From: Galaxea fascicularis
Lineage: Eukaryota; Cnidaria; Anthozoa; Scleractinia; Euphylliidae
Direction: 5' to 3'
Assembly: GCA_948470475.1 (NCBI GenBank)
Contig: OX419338.1
Coordinates: forward strand, 36,280,595-36,344,594
DNA length: 64,000 bases
Shown here: positions 13,701-29,500 of the stretch, one piece after another
How positions within the stretch are numbered: position 1 is the first letter of the stretch
How the letters are laid out: each line of letters starts with the position of its first letter
Translations under genes and position numbers: made by a program
The notes under the pieces: model-generated
Databases searched by the model: none
What the model saw: only the letters and a program-made list of their open reading frames with translations
Told to the model about the DNA's origin: nothing

Positions 13701-16700
13701 ATAAGGGTGAAGTGTTTGAGCTGTTTTACTCTGAAATATGTGGATTTGTTTGATGTGGTAAAACATGCAAGGTTTCCTCTGTTGTGATCAGAATTAACCA
13801 TTCGACCTTAAATTGACCAGATGGTCAATTTTCATTTTCTAACTGGGTCTAACAAGTAATCCAGGATTGGACATTAGCGGTCGCCCGCTCGCCGGCTTGG
13901 GCGAGTGTCAAAACTGCCGGCTGAGTACAATTCACGGATCACTCGCCCGTAAGCGTAACTTTCACATTCCACTTTAAAATGATCTTCACTAGCTGTCTTC
14001 AGCCGAGTTGCACCACCCCCTCTCCCCCAATTCAATGTTGTTTGTGGCTCCTAAACGTTTGCCTAAGAATTGGGGCTTCCTAAATTCAACATTGAATAGG
14101 GGGAAGGGGAAGTTACTGTAGTAATACTGTTGAGTCAGAGGTTTTCGTGAACGATTTTTGGACGCGAAGAGGCCATTTTTCTCAAGTAGTTTTGTCCAAG
14201 ATTGTAGCTTACCATCATTTTGAAACCTTCAACAAACCGAACGCCGGCAGCACTTTTCCACGGGTGACGCGTGACGGGTAGCCGGCGGTAACGGGTCGTG
14301 TTGCTTCCCCAAGCAGTAAATAACCATAAAAAATTATTTCAAGATCTCAATATCGTGCAAACCTAGGTCATTATCTTTAGATGTTAACTTATAAACAAAT
14401 AAACAGTTCCAGGAGCTGTAATCTGAGCCCACAGTTTTCCTCTGGATGATGTTTTTGTTGCTGTGTTTATTTTTTTTTTCCTTGTTAACTTTGCGCCTCC
14501 AGAAAGCACCAGTGTGGGAGATAACGGGAGCAGAATTCAGCAAATCTACAACGCACACGGCTGATGGGATATCGATCAGATTTCCACGGGTGACACGAAT
14601 TAGAGATGACAAGGACTGGAAAACTGCCAATGACCTGCCTCATTTGAAGGTAAGGAATACCCGATTACTCGCGACAATGACGAGCAAAGAGTTATGCATC
14701 CCAACATGTCTGCATCAGTGCACTGTAAATTGCGTTACGCGTTACATTTTAGGTGAACTCATTTTGAGATTGCACATCCCATAGAAACCATTACAGTTAC
14801 ACAATTTGATTATTTGTTCGTGTTCTCAAATTGAAGTATTTCTGCTGGGTAAAGAAACCTTACAGAGCAGATGGTGGAGTAACGTTGTTAAGGGCATTGA
14901 CTGGTTTGCGCGATGCGGAATTGTGCGCGCGAGGAATGAGGTGGACACGAAAGAGCCCTAACAGATTCATACGTAAACCCTCTAACGCAATGATAACGAC
15001 AGCTTGACGAACTGTTCTCGCAACGAATTGCCGCGTTGGTAGTTGCAAAACAAATTAATTGCCTTAGGTGAAGGAGAGGAATTCTTTGCTGTTACTGCTA
15101 CAAGCAGCTTACTACTATTTTGGAAGGGACTTTTGAACTTGTTGTAACGTGAAGCATACAGGTCCTAATATTCTTACACTCATACACGTTTCATAATGTT
15201 TTCGCAGGTTTTGTTCAAGAACTCGAGAGCATCAAACAGTGAGCATTTTCTTTTTTGAAAATTGTTGACGTGATATTTTACGTGTTAAGTACATATAAAC
15301 TTGTTATTCATCGAGTGAAGAATACATCACAAAAGTGCAGAGATGGAAGTAATAGCCGGTGATTGGTAATTACTGATCAAATTTGCCAGCCAAAAATGAA
15401 ATAAATAATAAACTTTCACAAGAATAAAATGAGAAACGTTAACTGGACAAAGCCAGCAGTCAATCACCTATCAATCTGTTTACCCTTCTTTCCATTCCTG
15501 ATGTAGATCCATGTTGAAGTCAAGGAATGTTTGATGCAGTTGGATGGAATGCTCTCGTATTAATATTTATTCGTGTTTATTCTCATTTTGTCAATCGAGT
15601 TGTTGTGATCGCTTGTTTGATGCCGTAGATGAAGCTGACATTCAAAGCAAAGACGATGAGGATGATGATGAGGGAAATAATGATCGTACAATTAATGGCG
15701 ATGAGGATGTGGAGATGAAAAACGAAAAAACTGTGAAATCCAGGGAACCAAAAACTGAAACAAGGAAAAGAAAGGCTGCAGACAGCGATGGGGAAGGATC
15801 ACCCAGTAAAAAGGTCAGCCATTGTGTTCACTGATCATTGAAGTTTGAGGCATTGTTCTTTGAGGGAACGTTACGTATATTCGTATATTCGTTTGCCATT
15901 TCAGTTGCTTGGAGTACGGAGATTCCAACTTTGTGACCTTTTACCTACACACCGTATCTATTGCCAAGTCGGCTTTGTACAGAAACTTAAAACATTCGTA
16001 GAGGTGGAGTCGATAGTGGGTCGCTAAATGCGTCTTACTAGTTCTACAATTTATTGGTATATACTAAAACAGTGGTTCGCGCGCTCTGATTGGCTATTCA
16101 AACTCGGGATAGCAAATGCTATTTATCTTTGAGCTACTCGCACGAAAATCGTAATAGTTGACAGGAACAAATGAGGTCAAAATCATCATTTTTGAGTTTT
16201 ATTTTCACTGTTTTAGAATAATTATCCACCTCAGTGTCGGTGGCCAGTGGTAGATATTTACTGAGCCGCGAAGCGGCGACTGAGTTAAAGTGCCTATAAC
16301 CCCAAAATATTTTTTTCGCTAACATGCATCTTTGCACCTGTTCGAAACAGATTGCGGCACTTTTTGTCCTTTTTTCTCCAAATCTTGACTTTTATAGGCT
16401 TTGAAACTGAGCATCATTTGATTCACGACCGAGTCAGAAGGGGAGTGGGTCTATTCCTGATTTGACGTCACAAACTGATTTGCATGCATGTTTACAAAGA
16501 GTTAATGCGATGCAAATCAGTTTGTGACGTCAAATCAGGAATTGACCCACTGCTCTTCTGACTCGGTCATGAATCAAAAGATGCTCTGTTTTAAAGCCTA
16601 TAAAAAGTCAATATTCAGTGAAAAAAGGAAAAAAATGCCGCAATTTGTTTCAAACAGGTGCAAAGATGCATGTTAGCGAAAAAAATATTTTGGGGTTATA

Positions 16701-18487
16701 GGCACTTTAAATACCCACCACTAGCTACCTCCACTTTAGTGAATAATTGTTACATGTAATTATCCTGTATGTGACAAACATGTTGAATTGTAATCCTTAT
16801 TCGCGCCTTCGGTGCAGAGCTTGTGGCAAAGGTTACATCTTTTGATGTACTGTTATTTCTCCTTAGAGAGAACCTGTTTGCAAGTATGGATCGAAATGTT
16901 ACCAAAAGAGCAAAGAACACCAGGAGAAATTCAGCCACCCACCGGTTGGTATTTTAAATGGATGTGAAACACTCGAACGTTATTTTTTTTTTTTGTTAGT
17001 TTATTTGTCTGTTTTCTGCCCTCGTCCTCTCAATCCAAACAAAGATGAAAAGACAGTAAAGGATATTGGTACGTTCAGTAAAGTGAATCGTTTACTTATT
17101 CACTTTTCAATTTTGTTTCAGGAAGATGGCGAGGACAGTGTTCAGAGTAAAAATGAGGTACTATTGAAAACTTTTCATCGTGCCCTCCTTAATTAAGACG
17201 CCACTTATTAGTAAAAGGATCGGCTCACTTTAAGCCGATAAAACTGGCGTGTGTTTTCAAGTTTATTTGCTTGTCTGAATTATAGCTAATTGTAAAGTCA
17301 ACACAGTCTGTTGTTTTCGTCTACAGGATTTGAAGGACATCTTTCACGGGCTGTCAATTTTCCTGCCGAAAGACCTAGAAGATTTTGCAAAACTTAAAAG
17401 ATACATTATCGCGTATCCTTGTCACCACTTTTGTTTGTGAATGTCAATTCTCAAACCAGGTCTTTTTCCCGCGTTCAATTCACGTTTTTGCGGGGTTTTT
17501 TTTTTGTTTGTTTTCCTGCGCTTGCCACCGGATTATGCAATAAGCGCCGTTTACTCCTCCAGCGAAAGTTCAGATGGTAAGAACATGTATATGGCGTATG
17601 CCTTAAAAGGGCATTACGGTTAAATGCCTTCTTTTTCGTATAATTATTTCAGAAATTTTCCTCAAAAATCTCCCCAAGATTTCATTCAATCGAAAACATG
17701 GCTCCATAGGTTTGAGTCTTTGCTACGGAAATTGTTTGAGAATTTTGAGAATTTTTGGAATATTTTGAATGAATAAGAGTTGTTTGGGGGAATGTGGAAA
17801 TGATGGGAAATTGGAGAATATTTAATTTGAAGGTGTTTAAAATGAATTATTAGTAGACAAAGGTCATAAGGTCCTCCACCACAACAAGGTGCCCCTGAGC
17901 CCGGTAGCAGACTATCTGGATTATGTGTATATTATTCTTTTCGATATCAATTCACCCCATTTTGCCAAAGATTCACTCCTCAAATTCAAATGCCCTCCGT
18001 AAGCCACTTAACAAATTATAGCTACGATGGAGATCTGGTGGAGGAGTTTGAAAAGACGAAAGCAACACACATTGTGAGCAACTCTAAGGTAAGTTATGAA
18101 ATCCACTCATGTACTACATATTACCACTACTGCTGTTGAGATGGATGTATCTTGAAATGCTAGAAAAACCTGAAAAACGCCCCTAAACGAGAACTACGGT
18201 TCAGTTACAGAGTTGTTTAGTCCTGGACTCAGCGTTGAAGCTGCAGTTTTCCTCTCTATCTTCACCTCGCTCTGCTGTAACTGTCGTGCCCCGTCTACTA
18301 TCTCAACGCCTGGAACAGGCTTCTTTGTTGATAATCATTTTTAACACGTTTGTTTTCGGATTTCTGTTTTTTTCTTCTTCAGGATGGGCATACACTCGGA
18401 GTATCAGCCAAACGTGTTACACCCGCATGGATTTGGACTTGTATCAAGAAAGGCCGCATTGTACCTGCGAACAAGTTTGTTTTGTGA
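4740..18487 (+). CDS. LIG3: DNA ligase 3 (ATP-dependent), with an internal PBZ zinc finger
   Basis: Seals nicks in base-excision, single-strand-break and mitochondrial DNA repair. Twenty-seven exons join in phase into 948 residues: 4740-5130, 5652-5927, 6227-6333, 6631-6675, 6792-6878, 7436-7515, 7653-7730, 8235-8406, 8659-8748, 8863-8928, 9614-9682, 10361-10423, 10505-10584, 11114-11201, 11786-11863, 12166-12201, 12319-12406, 12615-12757, 13585-13659, 14503-14649, 15208-15238, 15629-15813, 16867-16944, 17122-17157, 17327-17412, 18022-18088, 18383-18487. Residues 1-31 are basic, Ser/Leu-rich and free of acids, like a mitochondrial presequence; Met32 (4833) matches the vertebrate nuclear start. 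A PARP-type zinc finger follows (C53, C56, H87, C90), then the DNA-binding domain, the nucleotidyl-transfer core (EIKYDG, Lys435 as AMP acceptor; EGLEGLVLKD; RHWLKMKK), an acidic/basic linker, a PBZ finger (C830, C836, H843, H849) and a C-terminal BRCT domain from about residue 864. PBZ is not part of human LIG3 as I know it. Confidence 0.95.
7171..7272. repeat. Short MITE-like inverted repeat
   Basis: Arms of about 30 bases (left starts CTTTGAGCGTCAATATGATG, right ends with its complement) flank an AT-rich loop. It sits in a LIG3 intron and encodes nothing. Confidence 0.75.
9223..10112. repeat. Direct duplication of intron sequence flanking LIG3 exon 11
   Basis: About 250 bases at 9223-9525 (CTCATAATATAAAACTGAAA, then ACAGAGCAGG...) recur at 9818-10112 in the same orientation with scattered substitutions and small gaps. 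The two copies lie in the introns on either side of the 69-base exon 9614-9682. Either this is an interspersed repeat inserted twice or a local segmental duplication. Confidence 0.8.
10121..10330 (+). mobile_element. tRNA-derived SINE
   Basis: The head looks tRNA-like: an A-box-type GGCTGAGTGGTTTAGG and a B-box-type GGGTTCAAATCCC with correct spacing, but no foldable acceptor stem. The body (CTTGGTCATCCTTGTAAA, GGAATTCTTATTTTAATTTC) matches copies near 27440 and, inverted, 55040-55206. Located in a LIG3 intron. Confidence 0.7.
11571..11603. repeat. GATA microsatellite
   Basis: Run of (GATA)n units with one GGTA interruption, in a LIG3 intron. Confidence 0.9.
11926..12045. repeat. GGT-rich minisatellite
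   Basis: Degenerate tandem copies of a unit near GGTAGTTGGTGGTGGCTGGT, with spacers such as aattayrgtgatrgtga, in a LIG3 intron. Confidence 0.8.
12254..12271. repeat. Short interstitial telomere-like run
   Basis: About two and a half copies of CCCTAA (TAACCCTAACCCTAACC) in a LIG3 intron. The TTAGGG counterpart is at 159-175. Too short to imply a telomere fusion. Confidence 0.6.
12920..13370. repeat. MITE with TIRs, rich in the motif GTTTTCG
   Basis: The ends are inverted copies (AAGGCCCTGTCCACACTAAT at left; the complement ending GGGGCCTAA at right), and the interior repeats variants of CGTTTTCG / CGAAAACG many times. Flanking TTAA-like bases may be a target-site duplication. A 115-codon open frame within it is a by-product of the repeat. 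Confidence 0.85.
16285..16710. repeat. Long palindromic MITE (arms about 200 bases)
   Basis: The left half (TTAAAGTGCCTATAACCCCA...) is repeated inverted in the right half, down to a central loop near 16490. The arms are nearly identical. Each arm carries TTTGACGTCA (CRE-like) and an ATTTGCAT/ATGCAAAT octamer-like motif. It lies in the LIG3 intron before the PBZ exon. Confidence 0.9.
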
Positions 18488-19220
18488 TTACCTGTACCCT
18501 GCAGCCCATAACAGCTAATATCTGCGGCTTTCGCGTGAAGTTTTTCTGCTGGAGAAACTTATTGGACCACTAGAGATATCGGAAAGGAACCGAATATAAC
18601 ACGTTTTTTTTGCGCATTCACACTAAGCTAAGTGACCTTGTGACGTGGGTTAGATTGGCGTGTTTAATGCCAAGTACGGTATGGCTTCTGGAAGACATTT
18701 GACGTGAAAAAGGAACATTTTGGCATCGACCGAGTCATGTAGAGTAACCCCTTAAACTGTTTCTTACTAAAATCATTAATACGTTCTTGTAGCTTTGGGA
18801 ACAAAAGTTGGTTTCGGTCCAGCGTGCATGCTTGACTCAAAAACCTATTGAAAACAGTTTGGGTGGTTTTTCATCGATGGTTACTAGCTTCTGGGGCAAA
18901 CTAGCCCGACGTATTTCTCAAATTTGTAGGTAGCTTTCAAAAAATAGAATTTCATTTTCTGGAAAATGAACCAAAACCTAGTGCATACGAAATGGTTACA
19001 CAGTCGCCTCTTCCACTTCTCCCACAATACTTTGTTTGCCCCACCAAACCTCAAATTTTTGCGTCAACATTGCTTTTAATTCTCTCAGGACTCTAGGTAT
19101 TTTTGATTGATAATGTGACCCCCTACATATCATCAGCTATGCATAGCTGTCTGGGATGATTTTGCTTTGTTTTATTTAAAGTGATGTCTTCAAACTGAAA
19201 GGGGAAAAATTCACAGCAAC

Positions 19221-19226
19221 AATAAA
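19221..19226 (+). terminator. Candidate LIG3 polyadenylation signal
   Basis: AATAAA on the plus strand about 730 bases after the LIG3 stop codon. Earlier non-canonical signals cannot be excluded. Confidence 0.4.
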
Positions 19227-19246
19227 ATCCACAAATGATACACCCA

Positions 19247-19252
19247 TTTATT
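19247..19252 (-). terminator. Candidate GAPDH polyadenylation signal
   Basis: AATAAA on the minus strand, about 650 bases after the GAPDH stop codon. It faces the plus-strand signal at 19221, so both mRNAs could overlap at their 3' ends. Confidence 0.4.
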
Positions 19253-19901
19253 GTCACATTTTTCCTTCAGAGAATCAATTACTGTCCAAATACCATAGTT
19301 TATTCAAGTGGTAGGGGTTTTGAATGGTCTTTCTTGGAGTCTCAAAATCTAGTCCAAGTTATTGCATCCTCTCAGTCTCACTCACACAAAGGAGTCTTGA
19401 ACTTTACTCATCTCATATCAAGTCTTAGAGAAATGGTAGAAAGAAACACTACTTTCATCACCCCTAGTTTTGATCCTAGATGCCTATAATCAACATACAC
19501 ACAAACGCCACAGAGTTTTATTTTCAGTTCTCAAGCTGACAAAGTAGGCTTCCTGTAAACATCATCTCACTGCCACAGTAGAGCTGGTTTATGTTTTTAT
19601 GATATCAAGTCCCTCTAAGACAGACAACTGCTGTAAGTCATGAAATCTTTGCATGGGGTAGATGGGTAGCTGTTCAAAATAGATTCCACAAAAATAAACA
19701 GGTTCCTTCATAGTATGATATACTTGCTGACTAATTCAAGCTCTCAGGACTAGGCTGCACACCAAATACTCTCAGTTCCTTTGAGAAAAAATTGGCACTA
19801 AGACTAGCCTCAGGCTGGTCCATTTTAGAGGGACTGGCAATTCAACAATGACGACAGGGCAGTGAAATGATGTTTTGACTTTAAGTTGTTGCTGGTGGAG
19901 T

Positions 19902-24141
<4,240 letters not shown>

Positions 24142-26531
24142 CTTGAGTCAGGTTTTGGGGGTGTATTCCTACGGAAAAATTGAAAGTAGGGTGGGAAGAT
24201 GTGTAGAATTTTACAAATAAATTGCAAATACATGACGAACTCAGCCTAAATGGAAGTTGTAGGCATGGGTCAGGAATGGCAATAATTACCTACAACAGAC
24301 GATGGAAATGTTACTGCCACGTTCACTGCGAGAATGCAACGAAGCAACTTTCCCGAACGACCTCATGAAGTGGTGCTGGTGCTGGAATCTCATTGGTTCA
24401 GCTGGAACATGTGATCCTGGGGCCGTGAAATGGAGCACGTCGATCGGACTTTACGTATGACATGTCGCGGAAAGATACACAATGAACAAAGAGAAGCTTC
24501 AATCATATTGAATGATGTAAAATAGTTGCTTGCGTTTCCAGACATTTTGTTTTGAGTGCAGGACCTTTTTCGTAAGAACGTTGAGGCTGAGATTATCCCA
24601 AACTTTAAGAATATTTTCAGGCTCAAGTCGTGAAAAAGATAAGAAGGTCAAGCCTCAGCTCCAAAATTTGACCTTCCCAAAAATAAAAAAGCTTGAACTC
24701 ATGAACACAGTTGTTCTAGTGTTGGCAGTTCTCACAGTGCTCTGTGACATATTTAATTTAGAGCAAACATTTGGCATGTTGTAGGCCAAAAAATTGAAAA
24801 ACTTATTCCGGCCAGGAGATGCCTGATTAAGGTCATTGACCATTTAACCCCTAAAAGGCTAAGAGTGATCAACATCAAATTTCTCCTCGAAATATCAACA
24901 CTTTTTAAAACAGAGTGGTCATGAGAATTAAGGACAGGATCACTCAAGATGAATTTGGTTTATATAATGATAATTTCTCCCTACTATGTCTAAAGGAAAT
25001 GTGTAGGGTCAACAAATAAGAATTGAAATTTTAATCTTATGGTTTAATTAAAGGTCATCACAGGTCAATCAAACACTCTTCAACTTGTCTTTGGTTTCTT
25101 ACTTCATTACCAGAAACCGTTTTCCGATGGAAATGGTGAAGTGTGATGTATGCAGTTGAATCTGGAACGTGTTGGACACAAGGAAAATCGGAAATAGATC
25201 TTGGACTTTGGAGTGGACTTCTGGCTAGAAATCATGGCAAACATTCAAGCTTTTGCGATAAGACAACTGCAGCGAATTCTAGGCAGAAGAATTTCTAATG
25301 ATACAGCCTTACATCAGTCATAATAGAAATTTTAAGTGGTGAAAATAAAATTGGTAGAGGCGTTAGAAAATTAAATAAACCAAGAGTTCTCATAGGAACT
25401 CGAGTGGTAAATTCCCTCTTCTTGGTAGAGCGACATACCCGCGAGTGAAAACTCCACATGTAAGTACATGGGTTGTGACACGCAAAAAGCGTTACCGATT
25501 AATAAAACAGATACAGAAACTTCTTGTTCGAGTTGTTGTGAACGGATCGATTGCCCATGTTGTTACATGGCCGTAGAAAGCCATGGGTAGCAGACTTGTT
25601 TAACGCAGCTGCCTGGATTAAAACACCATTCGATAAAACTCACCGACTGGACCCTGGAAATAAAAAAACGGTTGAAAGTGGTCGAAATCAGAGGAAGTAG
25701 TTTTCGTTGCTTCCAAATGCTAGTATCCTAAATATGGCTCTGACGCTTTCGTGAAGTTTGAATTTCCAAACAAAACAAACCCATCGGTCTTAGTCCTCGA
25801 ACCTGGGCTCGTCCTGAACTGCTGTACCCGTCACAATTTCATAGGTTGCGTGTGGAAACTTTGACCCTTAATGGCTGGGAGTCACAGTTTATTTGCTTTT
25901 TTGTTTCGCGGCAGTGTACTAACGTTGAACCACTCGGCGAGTTACACTGAACTCGCCGAAGGTACAGTTTCCCTCCTCGTCGAACAACACGAGCTCGACT
26001 CGGTACATGTACTGTTTAATATGTCACAAAACATCTATCTGACAACTGGTTACAATTGTTGCGCACCTAAGCACTTTGACGCAAGGAAAAGGCGATCATT
26101 TTGGTGTAGAAAAAAAGCTTCTCTCTTTAGTTATTGTTTTACGTTTACCTCTTTATTTCAGGTACATTGTTTGCTTTGTGAAACATTTTTCGGTCCATTT
26201 TCTTTTTTAAAAGCATGATTTTATCGACAAGAAATATGCGCACTACAGTTCTACAAAGTTTACATTTTCGGTACGCTTTGTGGTCTGTGTTTTCTTTGGC
26301 TTTGCTTCTCAAAAGTCCAGTTTATGTGAATTGGATAGGTAAGAAAAATAGTCTCAGGTCATAAATAGGAACCTTGAGTCGCCTTTGCAAATCCTTTGCA
26401 CAGTACTGGCAAGAGCAACTATCCACCAGCTACATACAAATTCTTTATTCCAGTTCAAACTCTTATTTTACAGTTCAATATACAGCAGTAGTTCATCAAC
26501 TTTCCTTCTTCGCAAGGCAACTGATTTAGCG
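24142..26531. other. Intergenic region, GAPDH 5' side to CDK11 3' side
   Basis: Should contain the GAPDH promoter and 5' UTR (near 24142) and the end of CDK11 (near 26440). I see no gene. A repeat-like stretch at 24842-25060 shares AAGAGTGATCAACATCAAAT with 13383 and, inverted, about 29600. The longest frame, 115 codons at 25871-26218 (+), has no recognisable features. Confidence 0.5.
26444..26449 (-). terminator. Candidate CDK11 polyadenylation signal
   Basis: AATAAA on the minus strand about 80 bases after the CDK11 stop codon. Confidence 0.5.
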
Positions 26532-29500
26532 TTAAAATTTGAGAGTGAATCCCACAACAGCTGCGGAGCCCTTCTTTGAAGGAGGCATCCGAAAACCTTC
26601 ACCTCCATTTCCACTGTCACCTTCGTCAGCCTGTAAAACAAACACTAATTAGCTTCCACCGTACATTTCTCATCGTTTCGCAGTATGAGCGATAACCTTG
26701 TCTCGTTGTCACACTCGCGATACACCAGGCCAACTCACCAGCTTGGCAAACATCGCCCCACCCTGTGGGGCTTGGGGGCTGTGCTCTATGTCTTTTTTCT
26801 TGGGTCTCTTCATCATTTCACTCTTAGCAGGCCACGTGGGAAACATCGACGGTTCCACTGGCAAAGGTGACTCCTATGGATAAACAAGACGTGTGTTCTT
26901 CAAAATGTCTGACAGATCTTCAGCAAACAATGAGTTGCACCCAAGCCCTTAAATGGAGGACGTAAGAAAAATCGGCGAGAGGGAAGCAGGCCGTGTGTTT
27001 CTCACGGACTGCGCGAGGAATTTTTGCCCATTGTGTATTTGGTACGTACACAAGTAAACGATAGATCTCAACAGTCATAAGAACAATCAGAACTTTTTAA
27101 ATGTTATGAAAAGACTTTCAAATAGCTGAAATATAAAAAATCTGAGGGTGGCCTTGAGAGCCCTTTACACAACAAATGAACAGAAGAATTTATCGAGACT
27201 AGGGCAGCTAGTAGCCCAGATTCATCTGAAAAAGAGAAAGCTAGTTACTTACTGAGAAATATTCATGTGTCAGCGCCTTTTCAGCTGTAATTCTTCTCTT
27301 GGGGTCATAGGTCAGAAACCTAGCGAAACAGAAGTTGAATGTGGTGGAGAGAGACGGACTACTTCAGTCTAACAATGGAGACAACAGACCATATATTTAG
27401 AGTGTTAAGGTCCATAACTAGGTGCTTTTCATGAAGTTGAGACAGGACGGCTGGATTTCAATGCGGTGATCCGGGTTCAAATCCCACTATGGCCACTAGC
27501 CAGTGTAGTGATGGGTTCAACTGTATATAGCCAATTGGTCTACCTCCTGCCAGTTGGAATTCTTGACTCTGTTGTTTTCATTTGTATTATTTTTTCATTG
27601 TTCCTGAAAGCCCCTTCAGGGCAATGTCAATTAAGCATTAATTAATTTATTTATTTTAAAAGCCACATTCGAATACTTTACCTGTTTAGCAAATCAAAAC
27701 CCTTGTCTGTCAAATAAGCTCCAAACTTGTTCCTCAAATTGTTGAAAGGATATTCTGTGAAAGTCATCTGAAAGCCAAGGGTTGAAATAATAATTTAAAA
27801 AAGCAGTGGCACTGTAGCATAAGATATTTACCAGTACACCTCCTAGAGTGGGGTGGTGGTGGGTGAAGAATTACAGGTCTTTCTTAGGGGACGAGTGAGG
27901 GGAGCTAACTTTTTCAAATGCATTGGTGAGAAGAACTGTGGGAAATCTGGCAGTCTTGGGCAGTGGCTCTCTTGCTAAGACACGTCAAAGTGGCCATGAA
28001 CCACTGAAATAAAAAAAAGGAATTATAAACCACCCACAGGAACTTGGCTTTGATTACTAAAAGCGTGAAAAGAGAAGTGTAATGGCCCTATTCAAAACAA
28101 AGAGCTCTTTTCTATCCGTTTATCCCAGAAAAAATAATCAAACGTTTTATTAGTCTTTAGTAGCATCAGTAGCAATATGACCCAAGTTTGATGGATTTAA
28201 TTCACAAATGGTCTGATTAGTTGAACAGAGACAGAAATTCAGTTCAGTCTAGGGCACTACTACTAGTATCTTGATGATATATTTATTTGGCCAATTTCAT
28301 GATCATAATTTGGTTGTACATATTATATAGAATATATGTTGAGCTTCATGCATTGATCAGCAGATGTACAAAACGTTTAACAGGAATTGAAGGAGAAAGA
28401 GTGAAATCAGCCTCACACCTACACTTTGGAAAGACCAATCACAATTTTTCGTGTTCAATATTAACCCTGCTATGGCTATCCAGACTCTCCCTCCCCCCTC
28501 TTCCCCACCCTACATACACCACAACCGGGGGGGGGGTGTAAGCATTTGTTAAATTTATGCTCCACCAGGCTTGCTTGGAATAGTGAGTTTCTCTTGAGGT
28601 TTACATTACCTTTTTAACTGCTGGAAGCTCTGAGTAAGATGGAGGTCCTGGCCAAATTTTATCACTTGGAGTGCCAAGTTCCTAACAAAACAAAAACTTT
28701 GTTCATGAATACACTTAACATGTATTTCCAGTATGTTTATACAACACTCTCATTGAAAAATATACCTACAGCAAACAAAATCATTGATAATGATGTCTAC
28801 ATCCCATTTTGACAGGGTTACCTTAAATATTCTGTTGATCTGATCTATCTCTGATTTTCCAGGAAACAGAGGCTTCATTGTTAATAACTCTGCAAATACG
28901 CATCCAACAGACCACAGATCGATAGGGGTTGAGTATTCCTAAAAACAAAATGTCTACTATTCACAATGGCACAGTCTTCAAACAGCGATGTATAAGCGCT
29001 ATATAAATATTGTATTCTGGCCCTTTTTGAAGGACAGTTATAGGTATCTATGCAAGATGCCAAGAGAGAAAAATTATTAGATGGATTATCTGTCATTTGT
29101 GTGAAAACAGCCAATCATTAAAGAATGATAACAAAGTATCTAAAAGAAGTTGGCTGTTTAATGAAACCCTGGGTTGTATACTGTATTGCTAGTGATGTTA
29201 TGTACTATGCAATACAAGTTGGAACATCAAGAAATGAAACATACACTGTAAAAGTATGCACTACCTTGGTACCAAGTAACAGCTCAGGGGCTCTGTACCA
29301 CAGGGTCACCACTATTGGAGTGTAGTTCTTTAGAGGAGAGCCATACTCTCTTGCAAGTCCAAAATCACCAACCTGAACAAAAGATGATCAGAAAAAAGTA
29401 TGCTTCAGTAAGAATCAGCAGCAAGAAAACAGAAAGAAATCCCTGATAAATTTACCATGACCCCTGTGTGTAAGTTAAGATTTAAATTTCAATTCTCTTC

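Larger units (their letters stand above)
18488..19901. other. Convergent 3' region of LIG3 and GAPDH
   Basis: No coding exon is supported here. The left part should hold the LIG3 3' UTR and the right part the GAPDH 3' UTR. Candidate polyadenylation signals for the two strands lie near 19221-19252. Confidence 0.6.

Noticed and set aside
25871..26218. 115-codon plus-strand frame between GAPDH and CDK11
   Set aside because: No recognisable domain, no splice partners, and composition typical of chance frames.
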